Source of the DNA: JAVJUV01 sp040220415
GTDB taxonomy: Bacteria; Pseudomonadota; Alphaproteobacteria; Rhodobacterales; Rhodobacteraceae
Direction of reading: 5' to 3'
Assembly: GCA_040220415.1 (NCBI GenBank)
Contig: JAVJUV010000080.1
Span: forward strand, 1 to 64,000
Length of the DNA stretch: 64,000 nt
Shown here: positions 51,650 through 61,258 of the stretch, in pieces
Position numbering within the stretch: position 1 is the first letter of the stretch
Layout of the letters: each line of letters begins with the position of its first letter
The notes under the pieces: model-generated
What the model was told of the DNA's origin: nothing
The model's database searches: none
Seen by the model: only the letters and a program-made list of their open reading frames with translations
Position numbers and translations under genes: made by a program

Positions 51650-53008
51650 ATGACCAACCCGCCCGACCTTCGCCCCGATCTTGCCCGCGCCCGCGTGCCT
51701 GAAACCGCCCGTCCCGGCCAGCCGACCATCGGCATGGTCTCGCTCGGCTGTCCCAAGGCGCTGGTCGACAGCGAGCGCATCCTGACCCGTCTCAGGGCCG
51801 AAGGGTACGCGATCAGCCCGGACTATGCCGGCGCGGACGCCGTGATCGTGAACACCTGCGGTTTCCTCGACAGCGCCAAGGCCGAAAGCCTGGACGCGAT
51901 CGGCGAGGCCCTGACCGAGAACGGGCGCGTCATCGTCACCGGCTGCCTCGGCGCCGAGCCCGACTACATCACCGGCGCGCACCCCAGGGTGCTGGCGGTG
52001 ACAGGCCCGCACCAGTACGAGCAGGTGCTGGACGCGGTGCATATTGCCGTCCCGCCCGACCCCGATCCGTTCATCGACCTGATGCCGGCGGCGGGCGTCA
52101 AGCTGACGCCAAGGCATTATTCCTACTTGAAGATTTCCGAAGGCTGCAATCATACCTGCAAGTTCTGCATCATCCCCGACATGCGCGGCAAACTGGCCTC
52201 GCGGCCGGCCCGCGCTGTGCTGCGCGAGGCCGAAAAGCTGGTCGAAAGCGGCGTCAGGGAACTGCTGGTCATCAGCCAGGACACCTCTGCCTACGGCACC
52301 GACTGGAAGGACCGCGACGACAAGTTCCCCATCGTGCCGCTGGCGCGCGACCTGGGCTCGCTGGGCGCCTGGGTGCGGCTGCACTACGTCTATCCCTACC
52401 CCCATGTGCGCGACCTGGTGCCCCTGATGGCCGATGGCCTGGTGCTGCCCTATCTCGACATCCCGTTCCAGCACGCCCACCCCGAGACGCTGCGCCGGAT
52501 GGCGCGGCCCGCGGCGGCGGCACGCACGCTGGACGAGATCGCCGCCTGGCGCGGCAACTGCCCCGACATCACGCTGCGTTCGACCTTCATCGTCGGCTAT
52601 CCCGGCGAGACCGAGGCGGAATTCCAGACCCTTCTCGACTGGCTGGACGAGGCGCAGTTGGATCGCGTGGGTTGCTTCCAGTACGAGAACGTCGCCGGGG
52701 CAAGGTCCAACGCCCTGCCCGACCATGTGCCGGACGAGGTGAAGGCCGAACGCTTCGCGCGGTTCATGGAAAAGGCCCAGGCCATTTCCGTGGCGAAACT
52801 GGCGTCCAAGGTGGGCCGGCGGATCGACGTGATCGTCGACGAGGTGGACGACGAAGCGGCCACCTGCCGCACCTGGGCCGATGCGCCCGAGATCGACGGT
52901 CAGCTTTTCATCGACCAGGGATTCGAAGCTCTGGAACCCGGCCGGATCGTGACCGTCGAGGTCGACGAGGCAGGCGACTACGATTTGTGGGGAAGGCTGG
53001 TTTCATAA
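51650..53008 (+). CDS. rimO: Ribosomal protein uS12 methylthiotransferase RimO
   Basis: The 452-residue radical-SAM enzyme adds a methylthio group to an Asp of ribosomal protein S12. The N-terminal cluster ligands are C34, C70 and C99 (GCPKALVDSE, VNTCGF and GCLG). The radical-SAM triad is C166, C170 and C173 in EGCNHTCKFCIIP. A C-terminal TRAM domain ends the chain. The GMVSLGCPKALVDSE block separates RimO from MiaB. The ATG at 51650 is the first that fits the family length; the frame is open for another 357 bases upstream. Confidence 0.96.
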   Translation: MTNPPDLRPDLARARVPETARPGQPTIGMVSLGCPKALVDSERILTRLRAEGYAISPDYAGADAVIVNTCGFLDSAKAESLDAIGEALTENGRVIVTGCLGAEPDYITGAHPRVLAVTGPHQYEQVLDAVHIAVPPDPDPFIDLMPAAGVKLTPRHYSYLKISEGCNHTCKFCIIPDMRGKLASRPARAVLREAEKLVESGVRELLVISQDTSAYGTDWKDRDDKFPIVPLARDLGSLGAWVRLHYVYPYPHVRDLVPLMADGLVLPYLDIPFQHAHPETLRRMARPAAAARTLDEIAAWRGNCPDITLRSTFIVGYPGETEAEFQTLLDWLDEAQLDRVGCFQYENVAGARSNALPDHVPDEVKAERFARFMEKAQAISVAKLASKVGRRIDVIVDEVDDEAATCRTWADAPEIDGQLFIDQGFEALEPGRIVTVEVDEAGDYDLWGRLVS

Positions 53009-53067
53009 GGGATTCGCGCGTATGCTGCAGAAAATGTGAGCGCTAGCGCCGTCTTTTGCGAGGCCCC

Positions 53068-53835
53068 ATGCCCTTCGAGAAGATACAGCCCGAGAAACTC
53101 TCCCGTTCGGTCGTCCGGCAGATCGAACTGCTGATCCTGCGCGGCATTCTGCGCCCCGGCGAGCGGCTGCCCTCGGAACGCGAACTTTCCGAACGCTTCG
53201 GCGTCTCGCGCCCGTCGCTGCGTGAAGCGGTGGGCGAGTTGCAGGACGCCGGGCTGCTGGTGTCCAGGGCGAACTCGGGGATCTATGTGGCCGATGTTCT
53301 CGGCTCGGCTTTCTCGCCCGCCCTGACCCGGCTTTTCGGCAGTCACGACGAGGCGGTCTTCGACTACATCTCGTTCCGCCGCGACATGGAGGGGCTGGCG
53401 GCCGAACGCGCGGCGCGGCTTGGCTCGGACACCGATCTGGCCGTGGTCGACAGCGTGTTTCAGCGCATGGAGGTGGCCCACAAGAAACGCGACCCCGCGA
53501 ACGAGGCGCAACTGGACGCCGAATTTCACCTGGCCATCATCGAGGCCAGCCACAACGTGGTGATGCTGCACATGATGCGCTCGATGTACGAGTTGCTGCG
53601 CGAGGGCGTGTTCTACAACCGCCAGATCATGTTCCGCCAGCGCACCACCCGGCAAAGCCTTCTGGACCAGCACCGCCGGATCAACGACGCGCTTCAGTCC
53701 CGCGACCCCAAGGCGGCGCGTGCGGCGGTCGAGGCGCATATGGACTATGTCGCACAGGCCCTGACCGACCATCTGAAAGCCGAGAAGAACGAGGCGATCG
53801 CCCGCAGACGGCTGGCCCACGAAAGCGGACGCTAG
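53068..53835 (+). CDS. FadR/GntR-family transcriptional regulator (FCD domain)
   Basis: The 255-residue regulator has a GntR winged helix at about residues 8-75 (ILRPGERLPSERELSERFGV, then SRPSLREAV). A helical FCD ligand-binding domain follows, with its metal-site residues in DAEFHLAIIEASHN and DQHRRINDAL. This is the PdhR/LldR type, which usually responds to small organic acids. No regulated catabolic gene is adjacent, so the target is unknown. GCGAGG precedes the ATG. Its stop overlaps by four bases that of the convergent EEP-family gene. Confidence 0.9.
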   Translation: MPFEKIQPEKLSRSVVRQIELLILRGILRPGERLPSERELSERFGVSRPSLREAVGELQDAGLLVSRANSGIYVADVLGSAFSPALTRLFGSHDEAVFDYISFRRDMEGLAAERAARLGSDTDLAVVDSVFQRMEVAHKKRDPANEAQLDAEFHLAIIEASHNVVMLHMMRSMYELLREGVFYNRQIMFRQRTTRQSLLDQHRRINDALQSRDPKAARAAVEAHMDYVAQALTDHLKAEKNEAIARRRLAHESGR

Positions 53836-54740
53836 TCGGCCCCGAGTCCCGGAAAATCGACCAGGACCAGCGCGTGATCGCTGGCATGCGGGCGGCCCGC
53901 AGATCGCGACTGCGGCGTCATCCCCGATCTCAGGATGCGCGGCGTCACTTCGGGGAATTCCGCCGCAAGCCGCGGCGAGACCAGGATGCGGTCGGGCCGC
54001 GACTGCCGGTGGGTGTCGGGCGTCTCGTAGGTCCAGTCGGTGCCCGGCGCCAGGCGATCCATCAGATCGACTGCGAACCCCTGCGTCAGGGGGGCAAGTG
54101 CCGATGCCCCGCGCCTGTCGCCGCGCGCCGGTTCGTTGAAATCGCCCAGCACGACCCAGCGTTCCCCGGCGGGCCGCGCGAATCCCGCCCCGACAACCGC
54201 CCGCACACCCCGCGCCTCGGCCTCGCGCACCGCCCGCGCCGTGCCGGGGTCGGGGTACGGCGCTTTCAGATGGCAGACGAACAGGCTGAGTTCACCCAGG
54301 TCGACACGCAGGCAATCGCGCCGGAACAGTGGAGCGTCGCGCAGATCCGGCTCCAGGTCGGTCAGCCCCAGGTCGGCACCGGTCAGGTCGGCGTGGCTTC
54401 GCACCGCAACGGGTGCCGCACGGCTCAGCACCGCTACGTTCAGCCCCCGGCCATCGTTACCGGGCAGACAGATGCGGTGCGGATAGGGCGCCAGGCCGGC
54501 CGCCAGCAGGAAACGGTCGTGGAAGAAATCCAGCGCCCTGATGTCGAAGACCTCCTGCAACGCCACCACGTCGGCATCCGCCGCCGCGATGATTTCGGCC
54601 GTTCTTTTCCGGTCGGCCAGGTCCAGCGCGCGCGATCGCGGCATGTCGGGCATGTCCCGGTCCACCGCGCCGTCGAGGGCGGGCGCCCCGTCGCGGTCCC
54701 GCAGCCGCAGGTTCTGCACGTTGAAGGTCGCGATGCGCAT
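53832..54740 (-). CDS. Endonuclease/exonuclease/phosphatase family protein
   Basis: The 302-residue protein starts with the EEP-family pattern MRIATFNVQNLRLRD, has the catalytic Glu in DADVVALQEVFD, the central Asp and Asn in WVVLGDFNEP, and ends with the Asp-His pair in GRPHASDHALVLVDF. It therefore has the metal site of the DNase I-like fold and could act on nucleic acids or phosphoesters. There is no signal peptide. It is convergent with the FadR-type regulator and divergent from the host-attachment-family gene. Confidence 0.9.
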   Translation of the reverse strand: MRIATFNVQNLRLRDRDGAPALDGAVDRDMPDMPRSRALDLADRKRTAEIIAAADADVVALQEVFDIRALDFFHDRFLLAAGLAPYPHRICLPGNDGRGLNVAVLSRAAPVAVRSHADLTGADLGLTDLEPDLRDAPLFRRDCLRVDLGELSLFVCHLKAPYPDPGTARAVREAEARGVRAVVGAGFARPAGERWVVLGDFNEPARGDRRGASALAPLTQGFAVDLMDRLAPGTDWTYETPDTHRQSRPDRILVSPRLAAEFPEVTPRILRSGMTPQSRSAGRPHASDHALVLVDFPGLGAD

Positions 54741-54888
54741 TGCGTCCGATACCGCCTTTCCACGTCAGGTTAACGCACAAGGCAAGCCGGGATGCTTGAT
54801 ACACATCAATGCAATTTTGGCCAGCGGGAGGGAAAAAGGTTACAATTTCCGGCATGACCCCAGTTACGAACCATGAAGGGAGGCAGAT

Positions 54889-55356
54889 ATGCCCGTGCTG
54901 AACCGCATCCCGGAAGGGAGCCTGATTGTCGTCTGCGATTCGCGGCAAGCCCGGTTCCTGACCAACGCCGGCAGCCCGATCCACCCAAAGCTGCAAATGA
55001 CCTCGCAGATCGAAGCGCCCGCGCCGGACGAGGATGAAGAGCCGGACCGCCCCGGCCGCCGTTTCGACGGCGGCTCGGCCAACGCCGATTTCCACCAGCG
55101 CAGCGCGATGGAAGGCCCGGACCTGGACAAGCAGCACGCGGCGGAATTCGCCGCCATGATCGCGGACCGCCTGTCGCACCGTCATCGCAGCGAGGGCTTC
55201 CGCCATCTTGTCATCGCGGCCCCGCCGGAATTTCTGGGCCTGCTTCGGGACAAGCTGTCGGACGAGATCGCCGAGATCGTACTGGCCGAGGTGCCCAAAC
55301 GCCTGACCGACGCGACGCCGGAAGAGATCGGGCAGCGGCTGGTCGAAGCTTGGTAG
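54889..55356 (+). CDS. Host attachment family protein
   Basis: The 155-residue protein matches the family named for attachment to host cells, which has been placed in the bacterial release-factor-like (baeRF) superfamily. The start LIVVCDSRQARFL, the middle DLDKQHAAEFAAMIADRLSH and the end HLVIAAPPEFLGLLRDKLSD are family landmarks. There is no signal peptide, so the family name should not be read as evidence of surface adhesion. GGGAGG precedes the ATG. It converges on pheA. Confidence 0.88.
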   Translation: MPVLNRIPEGSLIVVCDSRQARFLTNAGSPIHPKLQMTSQIEAPAPDEDEEPDRPGRRFDGGSANADFHQRSAMEGPDLDKQHAAEFAAMIADRLSHRHRSEGFRHLVIAAPPEFLGLLRDKLSDEIAEIVLAEVPKRLTDATPEEIGQRLVEAW

Positions 55357-55365
55357 GACCGCGCC

Positions 55366-56196
55366 TCAGAGGCGCTTCTGGTCTTCGGGATAGACGCCCA
55401 GGATCTTCAGCTCGGACGTGAAATACTCCAGCTCTTCCAGCGCAAGCTGGACCGAGCGGTCGTCCGGGTGGCCCTCGATGTCGGCATAGAACTGCGTCGC
55501 GGTGAAAGACCCGTCGACCATGTAGCTTTCCAGCTTGGTCATGTTCACGCCGTTCGTCGCGAAACCGCCCATCGCCTTGTACAGCGCGGCGGGAATGTTG
55601 CGCACGTTGAAGACGAACGTGGTCAGCATCCGCTCGGCGCGGCGCGAATAATCGGGCTCGCGCGACATGACCAGGAAACGCGTCGTGTTGTGGTCGTTGT
55701 CCTCGATGTGGCGCGCCAGGATGTCCAGGCCATAGACTTCCGCCGCCAGTTCCGAGGCCAGCGCCGCATCGGCCTTGTCGCCCTTCTCGGCGACCTCGCG
55801 GGCGGCGCGGGCGTTGTCGGGGCTGACCACGCCCTCGATGCCGTTCTCGCGCAGAAAGACCGAGCACTGCGGCAGCAGGACGACGTGGGAATGCGCGCGC
55901 CTGACATCGTCGACCGTCGCGCCGGGCACGCCCAGAAGGTTGATGTGGACCCGCACGAAGGCTTCGTCGACGATGTGCAACCCGCTTTCCGGCAACAGCC
56001 GGTGAATGTCCGCCACACGCCCGTAGGTCGTGTTTTCGACCGGCAGCATGGCCTCCTGGGCCTCGCCTTTCTGCACGGCGTGTATCACATCCTCGAAGGT
56101 GCGGCAGGGCAGCGGCTCCAGCCCCGGGCGCCGTTCGCGGCAGGCCTGATGCGAGTAGGCACCCGGCTCTCCCTGAAAGGCAATGCGTCCTGTCAT
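55366..56196 (-). CDS. pheA: Prephenate dehydratase
   Basis: The 276-residue enzyme converts prephenate to phenylpyruvate in phenylalanine synthesis. It opens with the family block IAFQGEPGAYSHQA, and has the catalytic Thr region in AMLPVENTTYGRV. A C-terminal ACT domain binds phenylalanine for feedback control (SGAL-like motif FNVRNIPAALYKAMGGFA and the ESYMVDG segment). There is no chorismate mutase domain. It diverges from the membrane cytochrome gene over 107 bp, as is common in Rhodobacteraceae. Confidence 0.95.
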   Translation of the reverse strand: MTGRIAFQGEPGAYSHQACRERRPGLEPLPCRTFEDVIHAVQKGEAQEAMLPVENTTYGRVADIHRLLPESGLHIVDEAFVRVHINLLGVPGATVDDVRRAHSHVVLLPQCSVFLRENGIEGVVSPDNARAAREVAEKGDKADAALASELAAEVYGLDILARHIEDNDHNTTRFLVMSREPDYSRRAERMLTTFVFNVRNIPAALYKAMGGFATNGVNMTKLESYMVDGSFTATQFYADIEGHPDDRSVQLALEELEYFTSELKILGVYPEDQKRL

Positions 56197-56303
56197 GGCA
56201 ATCTCTGCGTCAATGTGGGCGTTTCGTCGCGGCTCTTATCCCTTGAAGCCTGCCAATGGAAGCGGGTAGATACCGGCCAAGAACCGAGGGAACTGGACGC
56301 GAC

Positions 56304-56825
56304 ATGTTCGACACTATGACGATGACGAAGATCGTGGGTGGCCTTTGCGGGACATTCCTGGTCTTTCTTCTGGGCGGCTTTGTCGCCGAATTCATTTACC
56401 ATCCGGCCGCGAGCCATGATGGCGAAGCGCATCAGGCCTACACGATTCCGGTCGACGACGGCGAGGAAGGCGGCGGCGAGGAAGTGGCCGAAGCGTCCTT
56501 CGAGGAAGTCTTCGCTTCCGCCGACGCGGCTTCGGGCGAACGCCTTTTCCGCCAGTGCCAAGCCTGCCACAAGGTCGAGGACGGGGCGAACGGCACCGGA
56601 CCGCACCTTTACGGCGTTGTCGGGCGGCCCGTGGACGCGGTCGACGGCTATTCGTATTCCGGCGCCCTGGAACAGGTCGCGGACGTCTGGACACCCGAGA
56701 ACCTGAATGGCTTTCTCGAGAATCCGAAGTCTTTCGCGCCGGGCACCAAGATGGGCTACGCCGGCATGAAGTCGGTCGAGGACCGGGCCAACCTGATCGC
56801 CTGGCTGGACAGTCTCGACGGCTGA
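56304..56825 (+). CDS. Membrane-anchored c-type cytochrome
   Basis: The 173-residue protein has an uncleaved N-terminal membrane anchor (about residues 10-31), a flexible Glu/Gly-rich linker (about 50-68) and a class I cytochrome c domain. Its haem motif is CQACH at 85-89 and a Met ligand lies in GTKMGYAGM. This layout matches the membrane-bound cytochrome c-y/c552 of alphaproteobacteria, which carries electrons between the bc1 complex and terminal oxidases. The ATG at 56304 gives the usual short cytoplasmic end. A strong terminator follows. Confidence 0.92.
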   Translation: MFDTMTMTKIVGGLCGTFLVFLLGGFVAEFIYHPAASHDGEAHQAYTIPVDDGEEGGGEEVAEASFEEVFASADAASGERLFRQCQACHKVEDGANGTGPHLYGVVGRPVDAVDGYSYSGALEQVADVWTPENLNGFLENPKSFAPGTKMGYAGMKSVEDRANLIAWLDSLDG

Positions 56826-56849
56826 TCGCCGTCGGCACGAAGAATCGCG

Positions 56850-56877
56850 GGCCGGGTGCATTGCGCCCGGCCTTTTT
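56850..56877 (+). terminator. Rho-independent terminator after the cytochrome gene
   Basis: GGCCGGG at 56850-56856 pairs with CCCGGCC at 56866-56872, followed by TTTTT. It lies 24 bp past the cytochrome stop. Confidence 0.85.
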
Positions 56878-57008
56878 GCTGCGCACGGTCCATTCACCAA
56901 TAGTTCACCGATTATGCCCTTGAAGATTAGACAATTGGAACTTTAGCTACAGGTTAAACAATGTAGGCTGCGTCATGTCGGCATGCTGAAAAACCGGAGG
57001 AAGAGCTT

Positions 57009-58928
57009 ATGTCCCGCCGTTCTGCCCGCGCCCTTGCGTTGATGCCCGCCCAGCCGCGGAACCGAAACGCATTCCGGCACGCCGCCGGTCTGGCTTTCCT
57101 GGGACTGGGCGCGCTGGCCGCCGCTGCCGGCCTCGCCCGCGCCGAAAGCCACGAGCAGACCTTCGTCACCCACGCCTACACCAATTTCGGCGACCCCAAG
57201 TACGGCCCGGACATGGCGCACCTGGACTACGTCAACCCCGACGCGCCGAAGGGCGGCGAATTTTCGACCTGGGCGCAGGGCAACTTCGACAGTTTCAACC
57301 CTTGGACCCGCAAGGGCGTGGCCGCCTTTCCGATCGGCGATACGGAATCGATCCTGACCGGCACGGCGGACGATCCCTACGGGGTCTACTGCTATCTCTG
57401 CACCACGATGGAATACCCCGCCTCGAAGGACTGGGTGATCTTCAACCTGCGCGACGACGTGACGTTCTCGGACGGGACGTCGATGACGGCAGAGGACGCC
57501 AAGTTCACCTTCGACTATTTCATGGAACAGGGCCTGCCCGAGTTCGTGGCCCGCGTCTCGGCCTACGTCAGTTCGGTCGAGATCCTGAGCGACTACCGCA
57601 TCAAGTACAACTTCGCCGCCGACGCGCCGCGCCGCGAGGTGATCTCGTTCGGCGGCGGCCTGCCGATCCTGTCCAAGGCATGGATCGAAGAACGCGACAA
57701 ACGCCTGGACGAGCCGACGCTGGAACCGTTCATGGGCACCGGCCCCTACGTGATCGACAGCTTCGACGCCGGACGGCAGATCATCTTCGGACGGAACGAG
57801 AACTGGTGGGGGGCGGATCATCCGTTCAACATCGGCCGCTATAATTTCGACTCCATCCGCATCGAGTACTTCGCCGACAACACCGCCGCGCTCGAAGCGT
57901 TCAAGGCCGGCGAATACCTGTTCAAGGTCGAGAACTCGTCCAAGGACTGGGCCACCGCCTATGACTTCCCCAAGGCCCAGGACGGCACCGTGATCAAGGC
58001 CGAAGTCCCCGATGGCAACATCGGCAGCGCGCAGGCCTGGGCGTTCAACCTGCGCCGCGAACCCTGGCAGGATCCCCGCATCCGCGAAGCCGTGCGCCTG
58101 ATGTTCAACTTCGAGTGGTCGAACGAGACGCTGTTCTACGACCTCTACGAACGGGTGAACTCGTTCTGGGAAAATTCCGATCTGGAAGCCACCGGCACGC
58201 CGTCCGAGGGCGAAATCGCGATCCTGCAACCGTTGGTGGACGAAGGTCTTCTGCCCGAAAGCATCCTGACCGAAGAGGCGGTGATGGCGCCGACCAGCGG
58301 CCCGCAGAACTTCGATCGCCGGAACCTGCGCGCCGCCTCGGCACTTCTGGACGAGGCCGGCTGGACGATCGGCAGCGAAGGCAAGCGCCGCAAGGACGGC
58401 CAGGTGCTGAGCCTCGACATCCTCAGCTTCTCGCCCGCCTTCGACCGCATCATCAACCCCTTCGTCGAGAACCTTCAGCGGCTCGGGATCGACGCCAAGC
58501 TGGACCGGGTCGATATCGCGCAATACCAGGAACGCCGACGCAACGGCGACTGGGATCTCGTCAATCACACCTTCGGCATGAGCTTCGAGCCCGGAGACGC
58601 CCTGAAGCAATGGTTCGGCTCGATCACCGCCGAGGACAGTTCGCGCAACCTGATGTATCTGAAAGACCCCGCCGTCGACCGGCTGATCGACGTGGTGGTC
58701 GAGGCCGAGACGCTGGAAGAGCTGACCACCGCCACCCACGCCCTTGACCGGGTTCTCAGAAGCTATGGCTTCTGGGTGCCGCAGTGGTTCAAGAACGTCC
58801 ACACGGTCGCTTATTACGACGTCTACGATCATCCCGAACCGCTGCCGCCCTTCGCGCTTGGCGAAGTCGACCTCTGGTGGTGGGACGCCGAGGCTGCGGA
58901 ACGCCTGAAATCAGCCGGCGCGTTCTGA
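57009..58928 (+). CDS. yejA: Peptide ABC transporter substrate-binding protein (YejA-like)
   Basis: The 639-residue protein has an N-terminal signal region (hydrophobic core about 35-50, ending ARAES) and matches the family 5 extracellular solute-binding proteins of the YejA type. Typical segments are HLDYVNPDAPKGGEFSTWA, FSDGTSMTAEDAKFTFDYF and MGTGPYVIDSFDAG. It should capture oligopeptides in the periplasm. YejA-type systems are known for microcin C and peptide uptake. GGAGGAAG precedes the ATG. It heads a four-gene transporter operon. Confidence 0.93.
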   Translation: MSRRSARALALMPAQPRNRNAFRHAAGLAFLGLGALAAAAGLARAESHEQTFVTHAYTNFGDPKYGPDMAHLDYVNPDAPKGGEFSTWAQGNFDSFNPWTRKGVAAFPIGDTESILTGTADDPYGVYCYLCTTMEYPASKDWVIFNLRDDVTFSDGTSMTAEDAKFTFDYFMEQGLPEFVARVSAYVSSVEILSDYRIKYNFAADAPRREVISFGGGLPILSKAWIEERDKRLDEPTLEPFMGTGPYVIDSFDAGRQIIFGRNENWWGADHPFNIGRYNFDSIRIEYFADNTAALEAFKAGEYLFKVENSSKDWATAYDFPKAQDGTVIKAEVPDGNIGSAQAWAFNLRREPWQDPRIREAVRLMFNFEWSNETLFYDLYERVNSFWENSDLEATGTPSEGEIAILQPLVDEGLLPESILTEEAVMAPTSGPQNFDRRNLRAASALLDEAGWTIGSEGKRRKDGQVLSLDILSFSPAFDRIINPFVENLQRLGIDAKLDRVDIAQYQERRRNGDWDLVNHTFGMSFEPGDALKQWFGSITAEDSSRNLMYLKDPAVDRLIDVVVEAETLEELTTATHALDRVLRSYGFWVPQWFKNVHTVAYYDVYDHPEPLPPFALGEVDLWWWDAEAAERLKSAGAF

Positions 58929-58941
58929 GGGCCGACGCGCA

Positions 58942-60024
58942 ATGGGCGCCTATATCCTCCGACGGCTTCTGCTGATCATCCCGACGCTGTTCGGGATCAT
59001 GGTGATCAACTTCACGCTGACCCAGTTCGTCCCGGGCGGCCCGATCGAGCAGATTATCGCCAACCTGCAAGGCCAGGGCGACGTGTTCGAGGCGATCTCG
59101 GGCGGCGGGTCCGAGACCTTCGACGGCGGCGAGGGCGACGGCGGATACATCGGCGGGCGCGGCCTGCCACCCGAGTTCATCGAGCAGCTGGAAAAGGAAT
59201 TCGGCTTCGACAAGCCCGCGCATGTCCGGTTCTTCCAGATGATGTGGAATTACATGCGCTTCGATTTCGGCGAGAGCTATTTCCGATCGATCAGCGTGGT
59301 CGACCTCGTGCTCGAGAAGATGCCGGTCTCGATCTCGCTCGGGCTCTGGTCGACGCTTCTGGCCTACATGATCTCGATCCCGCTGGGCATCCGCAAGGCG
59401 GTGCGCGACGGCACGACCTTCGACACCTGGACCTCGGGCATTCTGATCGCGGCCTACGCCATCCCCGGCTTCCTGTTCGCCATCCTTCTGCTGGTTCTCT
59501 TCGCGGGCGGCTCGTATTTCCAGTGGTTCCCGCTGAGGGGCCTGACCTCGGACAACTGGTCGGACCTGTCGCTGGTCGGCAAGGTCCTGGATTACTTCTG
59601 GCACCTTGCCCTGCCGCTCGCGGCCTCGATGATCTCGGCCTTCACCTTTTCGACGCTGCTGACGAAGAACAGTTTCCTCGACGAAATCTCGAAGCAATAC
59701 GTCGTCACGGCCCGCGCCAAGGGCCTGTCGGAAGCCCGCGTGCTCTACGGCCACGTCTTCCGCAATGCCATGCTGATCGTGATCGCGGGCTTCCCGGCGG
59801 CCTTCATCGGCATCTTCTTCGGCGGCTCGCTGATCATCGAGACGATCTTCTCGCTGGACGGTCTTGGCCGCCTCGGCTTCGAGGCCGCGGTCGCGCGGGA
59901 CTATCCGGTGATCTTCGGCACGCTCTTCGCCTTCGGCCTGATGGGGCTTGTGGTGAACATCCTGTCGGACCTGATGTACGTCTTCGTCGATCCCCGGATC
60001 GACTTCGAAAAGCGGGAGGTCTGA
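58942..60024 (+). CDS. yejB: Peptide ABC transporter permease (YejB-like)
   Basis: The 360-residue permease has six membrane segments and the binding-protein-dependent permease loop KQYVVTARAKGLSEARVLYG. The N-terminus MGAYILRRLLLIIPTLFGIM is typical of OppB-type permeases. A long first periplasmic loop (about 25-100) rich in Gly, Asp and Glu is a YejB trait. It starts 13 bp after yejA and ends three bases before yejE. Confidence 0.94.
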   Translation: MGAYILRRLLLIIPTLFGIMVINFTLTQFVPGGPIEQIIANLQGQGDVFEAISGGGSETFDGGEGDGGYIGGRGLPPEFIEQLEKEFGFDKPAHVRFFQMMWNYMRFDFGESYFRSISVVDLVLEKMPVSISLGLWSTLLAYMISIPLGIRKAVRDGTTFDTWTSGILIAAYAIPGFLFAILLLVLFAGGSYFQWFPLRGLTSDNWSDLSLVGKVLDYFWHLALPLAASMISAFTFSTLLTKNSFLDEISKQYVVTARAKGLSEARVLYGHVFRNAMLIVIAGFPAAFIGIFFGGSLIIETIFSLDGLGRLGFEAAVARDYPVIFGTLFAFGLMGLVVNILSDLMYVFVDPRIDFEKREV

Positions 60025-60027
60025 GGC

Positions 60028-61215
60028 ATGGCCATGCCCGAGATCCAGCCCGTTCCGCAGCCGGAAAGGAAGGCGCCCCTGCCCGAGCCGCCGAAACGCC
60101 GCCGCATGTGGCTGTCGCCGCTGAACCAGCGCCGCTGGCGGAACTTCAAGCGCAACCGCCGCGCCTACTGGTCGCTGATCATCTTCTCGATCATCTTCGT
60201 CATCAGCCTGTTCGCCGAATTCCTGGCCAACGACCGGCCGATCCTGGTGAAGTACCAGGGCGAATATTACATGCCGATCTTCCAGTTCTATCCCGAGACC
60301 ACCTTCGGGGGCGATCTGCCGATCGAGGCGCAGTATCAGTACGAGGACATCAAGTGCCTGATCGTCACCGGCGGGGTCATCGACTGCTATGACGACCCCG
60401 AGGGCATCCTGGCCGAAGTCGAGGCGAACGGCACGGCGCTGGGGGAACCCGTCGAGCAGGGCTGGATGATCTGGCCTGTCATTCCCTACAAGTTCGACAC
60501 GATCGTCGACATCCAGGGCGCCGCCCCCTCGCCGCCCGATGCGAACAACTGGCTCGGCACCGACGACACCAAGCGCGACGTGGTTGCCCGCGTGCTCTAC
60601 GGCTTCCGCCTGTCGATCCTGTTCACCATCATCGTGACGGTCTCGGCCTCGGTGGTCGGCATCGCGGCGGGCGCCGTGCAGGGCTATTTCGGCGGCTGGC
60701 TGGACCTTGTCTTCCAGCGCCTGCTGGAGATCTGGTCGTCCACCCCGTCGCTTTACGTCATCATCATCATGTTCGCGATCTTCGGGCGAAGTTTCTGGAT
60801 GCTGGTGTTCCTGTCCGTCCTCTTCGGCTGGCCCTCGCTGGTGGGCGTGGTGCGCGCCGAGTTCCTGCGCGCGCGCAATTTCGAATACGTCCGCGCCGCC
60901 CGCGCGTTGGGGGTGTCGAACGCCACGATCATGTTCCGGCACATGCTGCCGAACGCGATGGTGGCGACCCTGACGCTGCTGCCCTTCATCATCACCGGCA
61001 CCATCGGCGCGCTGGCCAGCCTCGACTTCCTGGGCTACGGCCTGCCCTCGTCGGCGCCCTCGCTGGGGGAACTGACGCTTCAGGCAAAGCAGAACCTGCA
61101 AGCCCCCTGGCTGGCCTTCACAGCGTTCTTCACCTTCGCCATCATGCTGTCGCTTCTGGTCTTCATCTTCGAGGGCGTGCGCGACGCCTTCGACCCGAGG
61201 AAGACCTTCCAGTGA
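60028..61215 (+). CDS. yejE: Peptide ABC transporter permease (YejE-like)
   Basis: The 395-residue permease has a cytoplasmic N-terminus rich in Pro and Arg, an OppC-type first helix (NRRAYWSLIIFSIIFVISLF) and a large periplasmic loop. Five C-terminal helices follow, with the coupling loop EYVRAARALGVSNATIMFRH. The long loop between helices 1 and 2 is characteristic of YejE. GGGAGG and GAGG precede the ATG. It forms a heterodimer with YejB. Confidence 0.94.
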   Translation: MAMPEIQPVPQPERKAPLPEPPKRRRMWLSPLNQRRWRNFKRNRRAYWSLIIFSIIFVISLFAEFLANDRPILVKYQGEYYMPIFQFYPETTFGGDLPIEAQYQYEDIKCLIVTGGVIDCYDDPEGILAEVEANGTALGEPVEQGWMIWPVIPYKFDTIVDIQGAAPSPPDANNWLGTDDTKRDVVARVLYGFRLSILFTIIVTVSASVVGIAAGAVQGYFGGWLDLVFQRLLEIWSSTPSLYVIIIMFAIFGRSFWMLVFLSVLFGWPSLVGVVRAEFLRARNFEYVRAARALGVSNATIMFRHMLPNAMVATLTLLPFIITGTIGALASLDFLGYGLPSSAPSLGELTLQAKQNLQAPWLAFTAFFTFAIMLSLLVFIFEGVRDAFDPRKTFQ

Positions 61216-61258
61216 GCCGGCCCCTTACCGATTTCGCCGCGCCTTCGGCGCGCCGACC

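Noticed and set aside
54889..55356. Host attachment protein as a sign of phage or pathogenicity
   Set aside because: The family is cytoplasmic and widespread in free-living bacteria. No phage or secretion genes are nearby.
56973..58832. 619-codon minus-strand frame opposite yejA
   Set aside because: Shadow of the well-supported yejA frame; composition is repetitive Val/Gly/Asp/His.
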